NCBI GenBank assembly: GCA_024694125.1
Contig: JAILKE010000058.1
Location: 1-55,417, forward strand
DNA from: Bacteroidales bacterium
GTDB lineage: Bacteria > Bacteroidota > Bacteroidia > Bacteroidales > UBA3663
DNA length: 55,417 nt
Direction: 5' to 3'
The notes beneath the pieces are model-generated. The model was not told the origin of the DNA. It saw only the letters and a list, made by a program, of their open reading frames with translations, and did not search any database. Every line of letters begins with the position of its first letter. Position 1 is the first letter of the stretch. The translations under genes were made by a program, and so were the position numbers. Positions 1 to 7,486 of the stretch are shown here, in pieces.

Positions 1-194
1 ACAATTTTCTTGATCTTAAATAGGCCTTTATCTAATTTATATATTATAGTATCGGTAATAGTAGCAGAATCGTAAATACAAATAAATTCAGTAGGAGTTA
101 TAACTCTACGACTTACACAGTTGACATCTTGTCCAGTTACAACCGAACAAGATGTCAATGTCATAAAAATAGTAAATAATAATCTTAAAATCAT
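1..194 (-). CDS. Partial small lipoprotein, candidate immunity protein
   Basis: An open frame starts with ATG at 194, two bases after the stop of the RHS tip, and runs off the left edge after 64 codons. The N-terminus is a lipoprotein signal: MILRLLFTIFM followed by the lipobox LTSC, which would place Cys16 at the mature N-terminus. The rest that is visible is polar with no recognised domain. The close spacing to an RHS toxin tip and the export signal fit a periplasmic or outer-membrane immunity protein, as polymorphic toxins are normally followed by their immunity gene. That role is inference from position. The 3' end is outside the window, so length and family are unknown. Confidence 0.55.
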   Translation of the reverse strand, partial: MILRLLFTIFMTLTSCSVVTGQDVNCVSRRVITPTEFICIYDSATITDTIIYKLDKGLFKIKKI

Positions 195-196
195 AA

Positions 197-1207
197 TTAC
201 TTCAAAGTATATACTTCAACTTCTTTATTTTGCGGATCAAAAACGTAAAAAACAGCTTTCGCCGCCCCTTGGGATTTTTTTATTTCTTTTCCAAGATAAT
301 CGTACAAACGTTGATAAACAGGGGGCTGATATGAAGCTCGTCTATGTGCTCGTTTATATACAGAACCATTTTGTCCTGCAGCAGGACTTGATACTCCTTT
401 TCTTCGGGATATTTTGGCTCCAATATAAGCCTCTGTCACTTCGTGTAGAATTGTTGTGCCCGACGTATTAGCCTTATCTATCTTGCCTAAAATGGTCGTA
501 TTTATTAATTGAAATGCCACAACTGTTTTATTTTTTGCATCAACTACATTACCCAGAAATGCTCCACCCAAGAAGAATGAATTATCAGGTGTATTTGTTG
601 AAGATGTTGTATTAACATTTACAGTTATTGACTTATTGTCAATAATCCGGGCTATTTTTTTGGCCTTTCCTCTTAATTTCTTATTAGGATCTGTCGGCGT
701 ATACGTAATATTGCCAGACAGAGAATCTCTTTTCAATGTTATTGATTCACCAGCTGCCGCTTGAAGTTGATCCATCGCAGCCTGTGATTGATCTCCATTT
801 ACCGTCAAAGAATCACCATGCAAATCAACATAATTTATTGGATCTCCAGCACAATAAGCATAAGGACTGATGCTATAATACTTTTCTGCCAAAGGATCGA
901 CACTGGTGAACCTTCCCACTAATGGATCTTGCTGCCTTGCCTCAAAGTCATGGAGGTCAAGACCATAGGTGCGGTCCACCCTCGCTAAAGCTCGTCTTCT
1001 CGCTGAAAGATTATCAATCTTTCTTTTCGCTGCGAGGACCTTGCCACTGTACTTGAAGTCCTGTTTCTCCGGCTGAGTGCTGATATTACCCATCAAGGCA
1101 CCGCAAGGATAATAGTGCGAAATCTGCTCAACCTCATCGGTATAGGCATTCACAACCATACGGTTGTTGCCTTGATAGTCCTGAACATAGAAGTGACAAC
1201 CATCCAT
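197..1207 (-). CDS. Orphan RHS-repeat core end plus C-terminal toxin-like domain
   Basis: This 336-residue frame is only the last part of an RHS/YD-repeat protein. Residues about 85-132 carry the RHS core signature (YGLDLHDFEARQQDPLVGRF, then TSVDPLAEKYY and the core end NYVDLHGDS). The remaining ~200 residues form a variable tip. The tip contains H255-E256-V-T-E259 and a later histidine, H287 (RAHRRA), which together resemble a zincin-like site. No sugar-binding or shell repeats precede it, and an in-frame TAG lies at 1220-1222, so the gene is beheaded. Residues about 56-77 are an extra segment encoded by a palindromic insert. It is read as a displaced toxin-tip cassette that would need recombination with a full RHS gene to be delivered. 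The toxin activity is inference. Confidence 0.7.
   Translation of the reverse strand: MDGCHFYVQDYQGNNRMVVNAYTDEVEQISHYYPCGALMGNISTQPEKQDFKYSGKVLAAKRKIDNLSARRRALARVDRTYGLDLHDFEARQQDPLVGRFTSVDPLAEKYYSISPYAYCAGDPINYVDLHGDSLTVNGDQSQAAMDQLQAAAGESITLKRDSLSGNITYTPTDPNKKLRGKAKKIARIIDNKSITVNVNTTSSTNTPDNSFFLGGAFLGNVVDAKNKTVVAFQLINTTILGKIDKANTSGTTILHEVTEAYIGAKISRRKGVSSPAAGQNGSVYKRAHRRASYQPPVYQRLYDYLGKEIKKSQGAAKAVFYVFDPQNKEVEVYTLK
981..1036. repeat. Palindromic insert inside the RHS frame
   Basis: The outer arms CTCGC (981-985) and GCGAG (1032-1036) enclose a perfect inner inverted repeat, GAAAGATT at 1005-1012 and AATCTTTC at 1016-1023. It adds about 20 residues, rich in Arg, Ala and Lys, between SGK and DRTYGLDL. 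Related RHS proteins usually join these motifs with two or three residues. The reading frame is kept. Confidence 0.5.
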
Positions 1208-1222
1208 ATTTCTTAGTGACTA

Positions 1223-1831
1223 TCAATCAGGATCCCATGCAGTTCTCTCTAATGTCATGCACTGAGAAACTTCGGAATCTATGTCAAAGAAATTGACACC
1301 TAATTTGGAAAGATACTCTATTATAACATCATTACCGATACGTTCTTTAATCATGCGTCGTTTGTAATAATCCAAATTCTCAAATGGAAGAGGTTCTCCT
1401 TCTTCATAGAAAATCCATCGATCTTCGCGCAAAGCATATACGACCCGCTCTTTTCCATCTGGGGATATATACTGAAACCAAAAGAGCCTTTCTGGTTCAT
1501 TTGGAGTTTTAACAGACATTGATATTCTTATTAATGAGCATTTCATTTTTGCAGCTCTTCGCCTACTGCGCAAGTACAAGCCATCTGCATCACTACTAAC
1601 TAGAAACACCATATTCGGATAATTTGGATTACTCCACCATGAGATTTTCATTGGAAGACGATTGTAAGAGGGATTTATGTATTGTGACATCTGCAGAACA
1701 TCTTTTTTCACAGAAACAGTCTTTTGTTCAAATGATTCTTCAAATCCCTGCATTACGAATACTTCTGTAAACTCGTCAAAACTACATCCCTGAAATACAG
1801 AGAACGTAAAATATGAAAAATTAGTATTCAT
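1223..1831 (-). CDS. Immunity-like protein of unknown family
   Basis: A 202-residue cytosolic protein without signal peptide or membrane segment. It is rich in aromatic and charged residues (ISWWSNPNYPN, LFWFQYISPDGKERVVYAL) and ends in AWDPD. I do not recognise the family. Its ATG overlaps the stop of an upstream truncated frame by four bases (ATGA), which is typical of a toxin tail coupled to its immunity gene. The orphan RHS tip follows 15 bases after its stop. This tail, immunity, next tip order is the usual layout of RHS cassette arrays in Bacteroidales, so an immunity role for a lost toxin is the best guess. An alternative is an unrelated cargo gene. Confidence 0.55.
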   Translation of the reverse strand: MNTNFSYFTFSVFQGCSFDEFTEVFVMQGFEESFEQKTVSVKKDVLQMSQYINPSYNRLPMKISWWSNPNYPNMVFLVSSDADGLYLRSRRRAAKMKCSLIRISMSVKTPNEPERLFWFQYISPDGKERVVYALREDRWIFYEEGEPLPFENLDYYKRRMIKERIGNDVIIEYLSKLGVNFFDIDSEVSQCMTLERTAWDPD

Positions 1832-1923
1832 TTTCCTATGTATATAAATTGATTATTAGCATTTGGATCATTCTTATTGACTACCTTCTTGTGATGGTCC
1901 ATTTGCTTTTTTGAATAATCAAA
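1828..1923 (-). pseudogene. Tail of a beheaded toxin-like gene
   Basis: About 31 codons (FDYSKKQMDHHKK onward, ending FIYIGK) finish in TGA overlapping the next ATG. Upstream of this the same frame runs antisense through the integrase remnant, so the true upstream part has been lost at a junction near 1915-1925. The lysine-, histidine- and asparagine-rich tail and its coupling to an immunity-like gene suggest the end of an RHS toxin. The identity is inference. Confidence 0.35.
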
Positions 1924-2205
1924 TTCAACAACGTTGCACTTAAACAGATTTTTGAAATTTGTGGCATTCAGCGGAAGGTTGTCAAGAGAAATGCAACTAC
2001 TAGTGAGGAAGAGGTGGTGGCAATCAATGATGTGGCTTCGACTCACATGGCAAGAAAGACTTTCTTAGGCATTCTGTATAAGGCGGTAAAGGATCCGAAT
2101 ATTATAAGCAAAATGTCTGGGCATGTAGAAGGTAGCAAGTCATTTGCCAGATACCGAAGCATAGATGATGAAGACCTGCAACAGGTCATAGCTTCACTGG
2201 AGTAG
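1915..2205 (+). pseudogene. C-terminal fragment of a tyrosine recombinase
   Basis: The frame is open from 1915 after a TGA at 1912-1914 and has no good start. It encodes about 96 residues matching the end of Bacteroidales phage-type integrases: THMARKTFLGILYKAVKDPN, then MSGHVEGSKSFARYR. This covers the conserved H-x-x-R box, the second His of GHVE and the catalytic Tyr in FARYR. The N-terminal SAM-like domain and the first catalytic Arg are missing. It is a non-functional scar of an integrated element and marks an exchange point between the toxin tail and the AlbA_2 gene. Confidence 0.75.
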
Positions 2206-2419
2206 GCGTTTTACAGCCTGTAGCCTATAGATTAGTAGAACCCAGGAAAACACCACTGGTGGAGAGATACTCGAACAAATGCAAATCCATCTCGTGGACC
2301 ATCCTGAAAATGCAGTCGAATCACCATTTCTGAAAAAGGAACGAAGTCCATTTCCGTTTGCATTTTTGTTTGCAAAACTTATTTCTGCAAACGAGCAATC
2401 AAACGGATGTACATATTTG

Positions 2420-4144
2420 TTACTTGTTTATTCTTCTGTATTTCACGTTGTTAGGTACGCTGTCTGCCGTTTGCAGAATTTCTTGTTCTTCAACTAATTC
2501 CGCAAACAAACGTGATACTTTTGAGCGATCCTTTTCTGTAAGTTTTAGCAATTCACGAGCTTCTGCGTTATTGATTGTTTCTACAGAGTCGAGGTAACGA
2601 AGTATGGCTTCCTTTTGGCGTGCTTTGTCCTGTTTCTTGGTTGTCACATATTCTATCTTGTCACTTGTATTCTTACGCTTGCTGATGTGTAGAATGTATG
2701 ACAAACCCGAAGTCTTGCCAGATGTTTCTACAAATTCCAATTCCTGAAGTTTATCTAAGATGCTCTGTAACCGATAAGGACTAATATTAGGTGTTGAGGA
2801 CAACTCTGCGAACTTAACCTGCTTGTGCTTTACGATTTCCGAAAGCACAAGCAATTCATCCAACTTTATGGCCTTGCCTGTTTGGTTCTCATATTGTAAG
2901 GACAACTCTATCAGTTTCTCTGTAACTACATCAGCTTTTACTCTGAATATCACAGAGGTCTCTGTTTCTTCTGGCTTAACCAACGATTTGCCTTTCTTCA
3001 GTAAGTCGGTAAAGATCTTGTCAAATCCACTACCAGCCTTCTCTGCAAGTCCAATCTCTCGAAGTATGTCCATCACGTTTGGATTCCTTGGATTTGTCTT
3101 TCTCAAGAAATTCTCTGGTGTTATACCCTCTGGGAAAGTTCCAGGGCTTTCTATTTCGAGATAACCTCCATCGTCGAACTTTCTAATCTCAATAATCTGC
3201 TGACGGCTTAGGTCTCTATGAGCTAATGCATTGACCAACAGCTCTCTTATTACTATCTCGGAATAGTCCTCAACATACTCGCGGTACAATCCAAAAATAT
3301 ACTCTTTTTGGCGAATTTCTGCTTTTAACTGTGTAAAACAATCTGTAGCGACCTCAATGATATTGCCTTTGTACTCGTATGGCTTGTATGTGCCGTCCTC
3401 AAAGTAGTGAATATACTTCACCTCATAGTACGGGAGTTCCCTGAGGGCATTCTGATTGCCAACAAACAGCAAACCTGTCGTTGTAGGCAATACCTCGTTT
3501 CCTTCATCCTTTGTCATACCAAGAGAATCAAGTAAGTCATCCTGTGACTTATCCAAATATGGGCTATCTGCATTCTTAGCCTCTATCATATCTTGAAGTT
3601 TAGACAAACGCTTTTGATCCAGCCACTCACCGCTAATATGCCAAGTCTTTTGGTCATAAACAATAAGACCCTTTTCTGCCATGATGGTTGCCATCTCGTA
3701 TGGCTCTATCGGACGATTACCATCATTGCTGCGAATAAGGAACTCCCCGCGACTTGTGCGGTGAAGTTGAGTAGAGAAAGGTATTTCCAAAACCAACAAG
3801 TCCTTGCTTTCCACATTTATTCTATGTGGAATAAGGGTTATCGTGGGTTCTGTCCTATCTTGTATCTGATGAATTAGCTCAAATACCTTACTATCTTGAT
3901 ATACAAAATCTTTATTGATTTCCTTACTGTCGTCAACAATGCCGATAAACAGAAAACCACCTTTGTGGTTGGCAAACGCAACGACATCCCTTGCTGTTTC
4001 ATCATACTTAGGAGCAAAGTTCTTAAGCGACTTACCGAACGTCATCTTGTCCTCTAATTGTTCCTTGAAGTCCATAATGTCGCATTCTCCTCTTTCAAGG
4101 AGATTGTAAAACCATTGTATGCTAAGTTTTGTCTGTTTTTTCAT
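2420..4144 (-). CDS. AlbA_2 (Schlafen-like) and HATPase_c_4 protein
   Basis: The protein is about 574 residues. I chose the ATG at 4144 over a GTG two codons upstream. The N-terminal third is an AlbA_2 domain: FKEQLEDK, then ARDVVAFANHKGGFLFIGI, the usual AFANxxGG motif. The middle is the ATPase-like C-terminal domain of this family (IRELLVNALAHRDLS, then EIESPGTFPEGIT and GLAEKAGSGFDKI). The last ~170 residues look like tandem winged-helix DNA-binding domains. Such proteins are annotated as putative transcriptional regulators, and several sit inside restriction-modification or defence islands. Here the gene lies 26 bases after a type III methyltransferase fragment, so it may be the surviving member of such a locus. 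Confidence 0.8.
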   Translation of the reverse strand: MKKQTKLSIQWFYNLLERGECDIMDFKEQLEDKMTFGKSLKNFAPKYDETARDVVAFANHKGGFLFIGIVDDSKEINKDFVYQDSKVFELIHQIQDRTEPTITLIPHRINVESKDLLVLEIPFSTQLHRTSRGEFLIRSNDGNRPIEPYEMATIMAEKGLIVYDQKTWHISGEWLDQKRLSKLQDMIEAKNADSPYLDKSQDDLLDSLGMTKDEGNEVLPTTTGLLFVGNQNALRELPYYEVKYIHYFEDGTYKPYEYKGNIIEVATDCFTQLKAEIRQKEYIFGLYREYVEDYSEIVIRELLVNALAHRDLSRQQIIEIRKFDDGGYLEIESPGTFPEGITPENFLRKTNPRNPNVMDILREIGLAEKAGSGFDKIFTDLLKKGKSLVKPEETETSVIFRVKADVVTEKLIELSLQYENQTGKAIKLDELLVLSEIVKHKQVKFAELSSTPNISPYRLQSILDKLQELEFVETSGKTSGLSYILHISKRKNTSDKIEYVTTKKQDKARQKEAILRYLDSVETINNAEARELLKLTEKDRSKVSRLFAELVEEQEILQTADSVPNNVKYRRINK

Positions 4145-4170
4145 AAACACAATTACATCCTTAGTTCGTA

Positions 4171-4491
4171 TTAGAAAGCAATGAATTTGTTTTCCATTTT
4201 CTTTTTGAGGTTGAACTTCTTGGTGGAGTCAAGAGCTCGCTCTATGCAGATAAACTTGGTGTCGGTATGCACCATGAAGTAATCCACGGTTGCATCCTCA
4301 AGTTTATTATCAACACAGATGTATGCGGTCTTGATGCCATCGGTTGCAAGATAGATATTGTTGGCAGTAAATGCATCTTGTTTCTCCAACTTATAGGTCA
4401 GCATGAAGCCTCTCTGTATAAGGATTTCTGTTATCAGTTCTTCATCATTAAATTTTATTGAAAACCTAGAATCCGCAGCATTGTTTTTCAA
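4171..4491 (-). pseudogene. C-terminal fragment of a probable type III DNA methyltransferase
   Basis: The 106 residues resemble the far C-terminus of type III Mod-type adenine methyltransferases: an ELITEILIQRGFMLTYKLE helix-strand unit, then a T-DGIKTAYICVDNKL strand pair and a terminal FICIERALDSTKKFNLK block. The catalytic parts (FxGxG and DPPY-type motifs) are absent. The frame opens just after a TAA at 4498-4500 with only a TTG start. An IS-end-like palindrome begins seven bases further on, so insertion or deletion by the IS probably cut the gene. The assignment rests on remembered family resemblance, hence moderate confidence. It lies directly upstream of the AlbA_2 gene on the same strand. 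Confidence 0.5.
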
Positions 4492-4506
4492 AATATTTTA
4501 TAATAA

Positions 4507-4531
4507 CCTGGGCAACAAAAAGTTGCCCGGG
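4507..4531. repeat. Palindrome at the probable left end of an IS
   Basis: CCTGGGCAAC and GTTGCCCGGG are separated by AAAAA and pair over ten positions with one G-T pair. It sits about 70 bases before the transposase ATG at 4603, where the terminal repeat of an IS1380-type element would be expected. It also marks the point where the methyltransferase fragment is cut. Confidence 0.45.
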
Positions 4532-4602
4532 GTTTGCCATGTCAAAAATTTCACTTATCTTTGTGCTGCGAAAAATCAAAAACAAGAAATTCGTAACAAG
4601 AC

Positions 4603-4990
4603 ATGGCAAAGATACAAATAAAATCAGAAACAACCACACCTTTTTGGCGTTTTTTTCAATTGTGGATGTTTTTAACCGCATTTTGAGCCAAACGATAGAC
4701 AAAACACTCGGTTTAAGAAGTAAATTTTTCGGCTATCAGTATAGCGAAATCATCCGTTCTCTGATGTGCATATACTTCTGCGGTGGTACTTGCATAGTAG
4801 ATGTCCGCAAGCACCTCATGCCTTATCTGTCCCAGCATCCGAAACAGCGCACATGCAGCTCAGACACGATACTTCGCGCAATAGAAGGACTGACGGAGAT
4901 TTAGATCTTTGGGAAGGGGAATATACCTACCGCTGCATACTGACCAACGACTATTCTTTTTCTGACAGAGACATCGTGGAATTCTATAAT
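4603..4990 (+). pseudogene. Wrecked IS1380-family transposase
   Basis: From ATG 4603 the frame reads MAKIQIKSETTTPF, then is broken near the T-runs around 4640-4652. The adjacent frame continues with FSIVDVFNRILSQTIDKTLG and YLSQHPKQRTCSSDTILRAI, the N-terminal region of Bacteroidales IS1380 transposases. At about 4890 the sequence jumps, with a change of frame, to a far more C-terminal segment (GDLDLWEGEYTYRCILTNDY) and stops matching after VEFYN at about 4990. There is thus a frameshift, a large internal deletion removing most of the DDE catalytic domain, and loss of the 3' end. It cannot encode an active transposase. Confidence 0.75.
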
Positions 4991-5029
4991 CAGAGTATGG
5001 GCAGCACCAAAAAACAATTGCCATTGCGC

Positions 5030-5311
5030 CATACCTCCCTTAAACAATAAACCTCTTAAACTTTAATTTTTCTCCGTTAATTGTCATTAATCAACATTAA
5101 TTCAGTCAGTTGAGGCGTGAATCCTAATGAATACACATTAATTTTAAGATTTAATTGGCATTAATGCTTTCGGACATACCTCCGTTAAACCTTAACCTCT
5201 AAACTTTAAATATTCTCCATTAATTATCATTAATAAACATTAATTCAGTCAGTTGGGTCCGTGAATCTTCAAGTGATACAAATTAATCTTTGTACTTTAA
5301 TTTTCATTAAT
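5030..5311. repeat. Two ~145-base AT-rich direct repeats
   Basis: Units beginning CATACCTCC start at 5030 and 5175. They share CTAAACTTTAA, the CATTAAT-rich middle and CATTAATTCAGTCAGTTG, followed by GTGAATC. No coding potential was seen. With the element after them they fill the gap between the transposase remnant and the PorT-like gene. Confidence 0.6.
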
Positions 5312-5430
5312 ACCACCCTTGTCGATTGGTATCTTTCGCCAGTGTTTGTATATATTACTCTCCCTCCCTCGTAGGGAGGGTCGGGGAGAGTCCTAATCTT
5401 AGGCATTAATTGACATTAATACTATCGGAC
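5301..5430 (-). repeat. ~125-base dispersed repeat, copy A, with hairpin
   Basis: This is the reverse complement of the elements at 8391-8612. It contains the hairpin core at 5357-5393 (CCCTCCCT-CGT-AGGGAGGG with outer CTCTCC and GGAGAG arms) flanked by CATTAAT blocks. It ends about 20 bases beyond the stop of the leftward PorT-like gene, so it could act as a transcript end. There is no T-run next to the stem. Confidence 0.65.
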
Positions 5431-5449
5431 AATACTACTTTAAAATTTC

Positions 5450-6142
5450 TCATTCGAAATAGAACAGCAGGGAGATGCTCTTGTTCCGGGCGCGCTGAAT
5501 GGCCTGGGTATAGGGGAGCAGCGAGGCATCCTTGAGGTTCTTACGTTCGTGCTGGATCATATCCATCAGGCCGAGGTTGAAACGCAACTCGGGGCAGAAC
5601 TTGAAGTATGGCAGATAGCAGTCGCAACCCAGTGCTACATGCAGACCGACATCCACGCGGCGGAAGGTGATAGGCGCCTCCTCCTGGCGCGACACGTCGA
5701 AGTCAATCTGCCCGCCCAGCAGCATATAGGGGCGATAGTTATTGACACGGTGAGTGGCTACCTTGATGCTGACCGGGAGCGTGAGGTAGTTCGATTTGAG
5801 CGTCTGGTTGCGCGTCAAGCCGGTGCTGTCATTGCGCCAATGCACGTCGCGCGACTTGAACGTCAGCATCGGGGCAACGCGTACATTGAGGTTCTCGGTC
5901 AATGCCACGTCTCCCATCAGGCCGACGCAGAACGATGGATTGACCGACGGACACTCGGCTATCCAGCCATTGGCGCCGCTGTGCTCGAACGTCACATCGC
6001 TCATGTCTATGCCCAACAGGAAGCCGTAATGCAGGCGCCGCTGGTCTATGTAGGGGATGTTCTTCAATCCCTGTCGCTGCGCCAAGAGGGGCACAGCGCT
6101 GAACAGGAGCATCAGGAACAATAGGTATTTCTTATATCGCAC
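5450..6142 (-). CDS. PorT-family outer-membrane beta-barrel protein
   Basis: The 230 residues begin with a clear signal peptide (LLFLMLLFSAVPLLAQ). The mature part resembles the PorT/OMP_b-brl_2 family, with the early motif RRLHYGFLLGIDMSDV. It has alternating amphipathic strands and a C-terminal strand ending LLFYFE, close to an outer-membrane sorting end. PorT is needed for type IX secretion in Porphyromonas, but many Bacteroidales without that system keep relatives. No other por/gld gene is visible here, so a secretion role is not claimed. The gene stands alone between repeats. Confidence 0.75.
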   Translation of the reverse strand: MRYKKYLLFLMLLFSAVPLLAQRQGLKNIPYIDQRRLHYGFLLGIDMSDVTFEHSGANGWIAECPSVNPSFCVGLMGDVALTENLNVRVAPMLTFKSRDVHWRNDSTGLTRNQTLKSNYLTLPVSIKVATHRVNNYRPYMLLGGQIDFDVSRQEEAPITFRRVDVGLHVALGCDCYLPYFKFCPELRFNLGLMDMIQHERKNLKDASLLPYTQAIQRARNKSISLLFYFE

Positions 6143-6249
6143 GGAATAGAAGTTTAATGATAATATTTGGAGTTACTGGAGTCAATAGGAGAGTCGGGCA
6201 CTCCCTTTGTCCTTAAGAAAACGTTCATTGTGCTCAATTATTGCCCTAA

Positions 6250-7257
6250 GTCCTTCGTAATGCTTTCATAAGGAACGCAGATTGAACGGATTGAAAGGAT
6301 TGGAACGGATTTTAAAGGAACACCAAATTTAAACGAATTAAAACATATCATTTTCGTTGAGTTTGTTTGATTCGTATCCAAAATATTAAACGAATTTGGA
6401 ACGAAGTTTTTTTAACTCTCGCAGAGCAAACAGAGTGTAAAGGAGTTTTTCTATATGTCCTATCTCTTTTATCTCCATTTCTCTGTGAGAGTTTATAAGA
6501 GTAAGTATGTGAAGGTTTCGTCTCTTTCGTCCATTTCGTTTTCTAAAAAAGGAACGCAGATCGAACAGATTGAACTGATAGGAACGGATTTTTAAAGGAA
6601 CACCGAATTTAAACGAATTAAAACATATCATTTTCGTTGAATTTGTTTGATTCGTATCCAAAATATTAAACGAATTTGGAACGAAGTTTTTTTTACTCTC
6701 GCAGAGCAAACAGAGTGTAAGAGAGTTTTTCTATATGTCCTATCTCTTTTATCTCCATTTCTCTGTGAGAGTTTATAAGAGTAAGTATGATAGGCAGCAC
6801 GCCGAAGGTGTGCGAGAATACAGGCGGGGGTTTGTAACCCCCGCTTCCGTCGCAGGGAGCGCAGGAGATTGTATCGGCACGCTGAAAGTGTGCTAAGAAT
6901 ATATAGGGGGCAGCGCCCCCGTGGCGTAGGCAAGCAGGTTTTCGTCCCTTTCAATTTCGAGTTCTAAAAAAGGAACGCAGATTGAACGGATATGAACGGA
7001 TTTTAAAGGAACACCAAATTTAAACGAATTAAAACATATCTTTTTCGTTGAATTTGTTTGATTCGTATCCAAAATATTAAACGAATTTGGAACGAAGTTC
7101 TTTTAACTCTCGCAGAGCAAACAGAGTGTAAAGGAGTTTTTCTATATCTTCTATCTCTTTTATCTCCATTTCTCTGTGAGAGTTTATAAGAGTAAGTATG
7201 GAACTTCCAATGGATGATTTTTTCGTTTCTTTCGTCAATTTCGTGTTCTCTAAAAAA
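6250..7257. repeat. Three tandem copies of a ~280-base non-coding repeat
   Basis: This fills most of the gap between the PorT-like gene and the channel gene. Each copy runs in the same order: an AACGCAGATTGAACGGATT block, an AAACGAATTAAAACATATC block, ATTAAACGAATTTGGAACGA, CTCTCGCAGAGCAAACAGAG, CTATCTCTTTTATCTCC, and CTCTGTGAGAGTTTATAAG. Approximate copies are 6268-6546, 6547-6968 (interrupted by an insert) and 6969-7257. Leftward open frames inside it share the same peptide in each copy and reflect the repeat, not genes. Related copies recur at 47.3-47.7 kb and 49.0-49.4 kb. Confidence 0.8.
6788..6955. repeat. Hairpin-rich insert within the second repeat copy
   Basis: About 165 bases interrupt copy two. 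They contain three stem-loops: GCACGCCGAAGGTGTGC-like, CGGGGGTTTGTAACCCCCG (perfect), and GGGGGCAGCGCCCCC (perfect). A CACGCTGAAAGTGTG stem is repeated as well. It is GC-rich and unlike the AT-rich host repeat, so it appears to be a different repeat family that inserted into it. Confidence 0.6.
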
Positions 7258-7486
7258 CAATTAGGAACGTTTTTTTGTTTTCGTTATGGTTTTCGTACAG
7301 CTTTGCTGTTCTTTCGTCTTCGTCCGAAGTTCTTTTCGTCCGACGTTTATCTGCTACCCTTTCCATTCCGATCAGATTGCAATCGGAGTGTGGTTCGTGT
7401 ACGATTCGGTAGGGATGACCAATCGCACACCGATCGCATTCCAATCGCACACCAATCGCACTATGAAAGTACCCACAGGGAGGGGG

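Noticed and set aside
121..471. 116-codon rightward frame at the left edge
   Set aside because: It overlaps the RHS tip and the lipoprotein frame in antisense and has no features.
1960..2046. Upper half of the 72-codon leftward frame as part of a real protein
   Set aside because: This part is antisense to the conserved integrase C-terminus; only the last ~31 codons look like genuine coding sequence.
6386..7260. Leftward frames of 85-108 codons with shared peptides such as FQIRLIFWIRIKQIQ
   Set aside because: They repeat because the DNA repeats; they have no consistent start, no protein features, and are read across non-coding repeat blocks.
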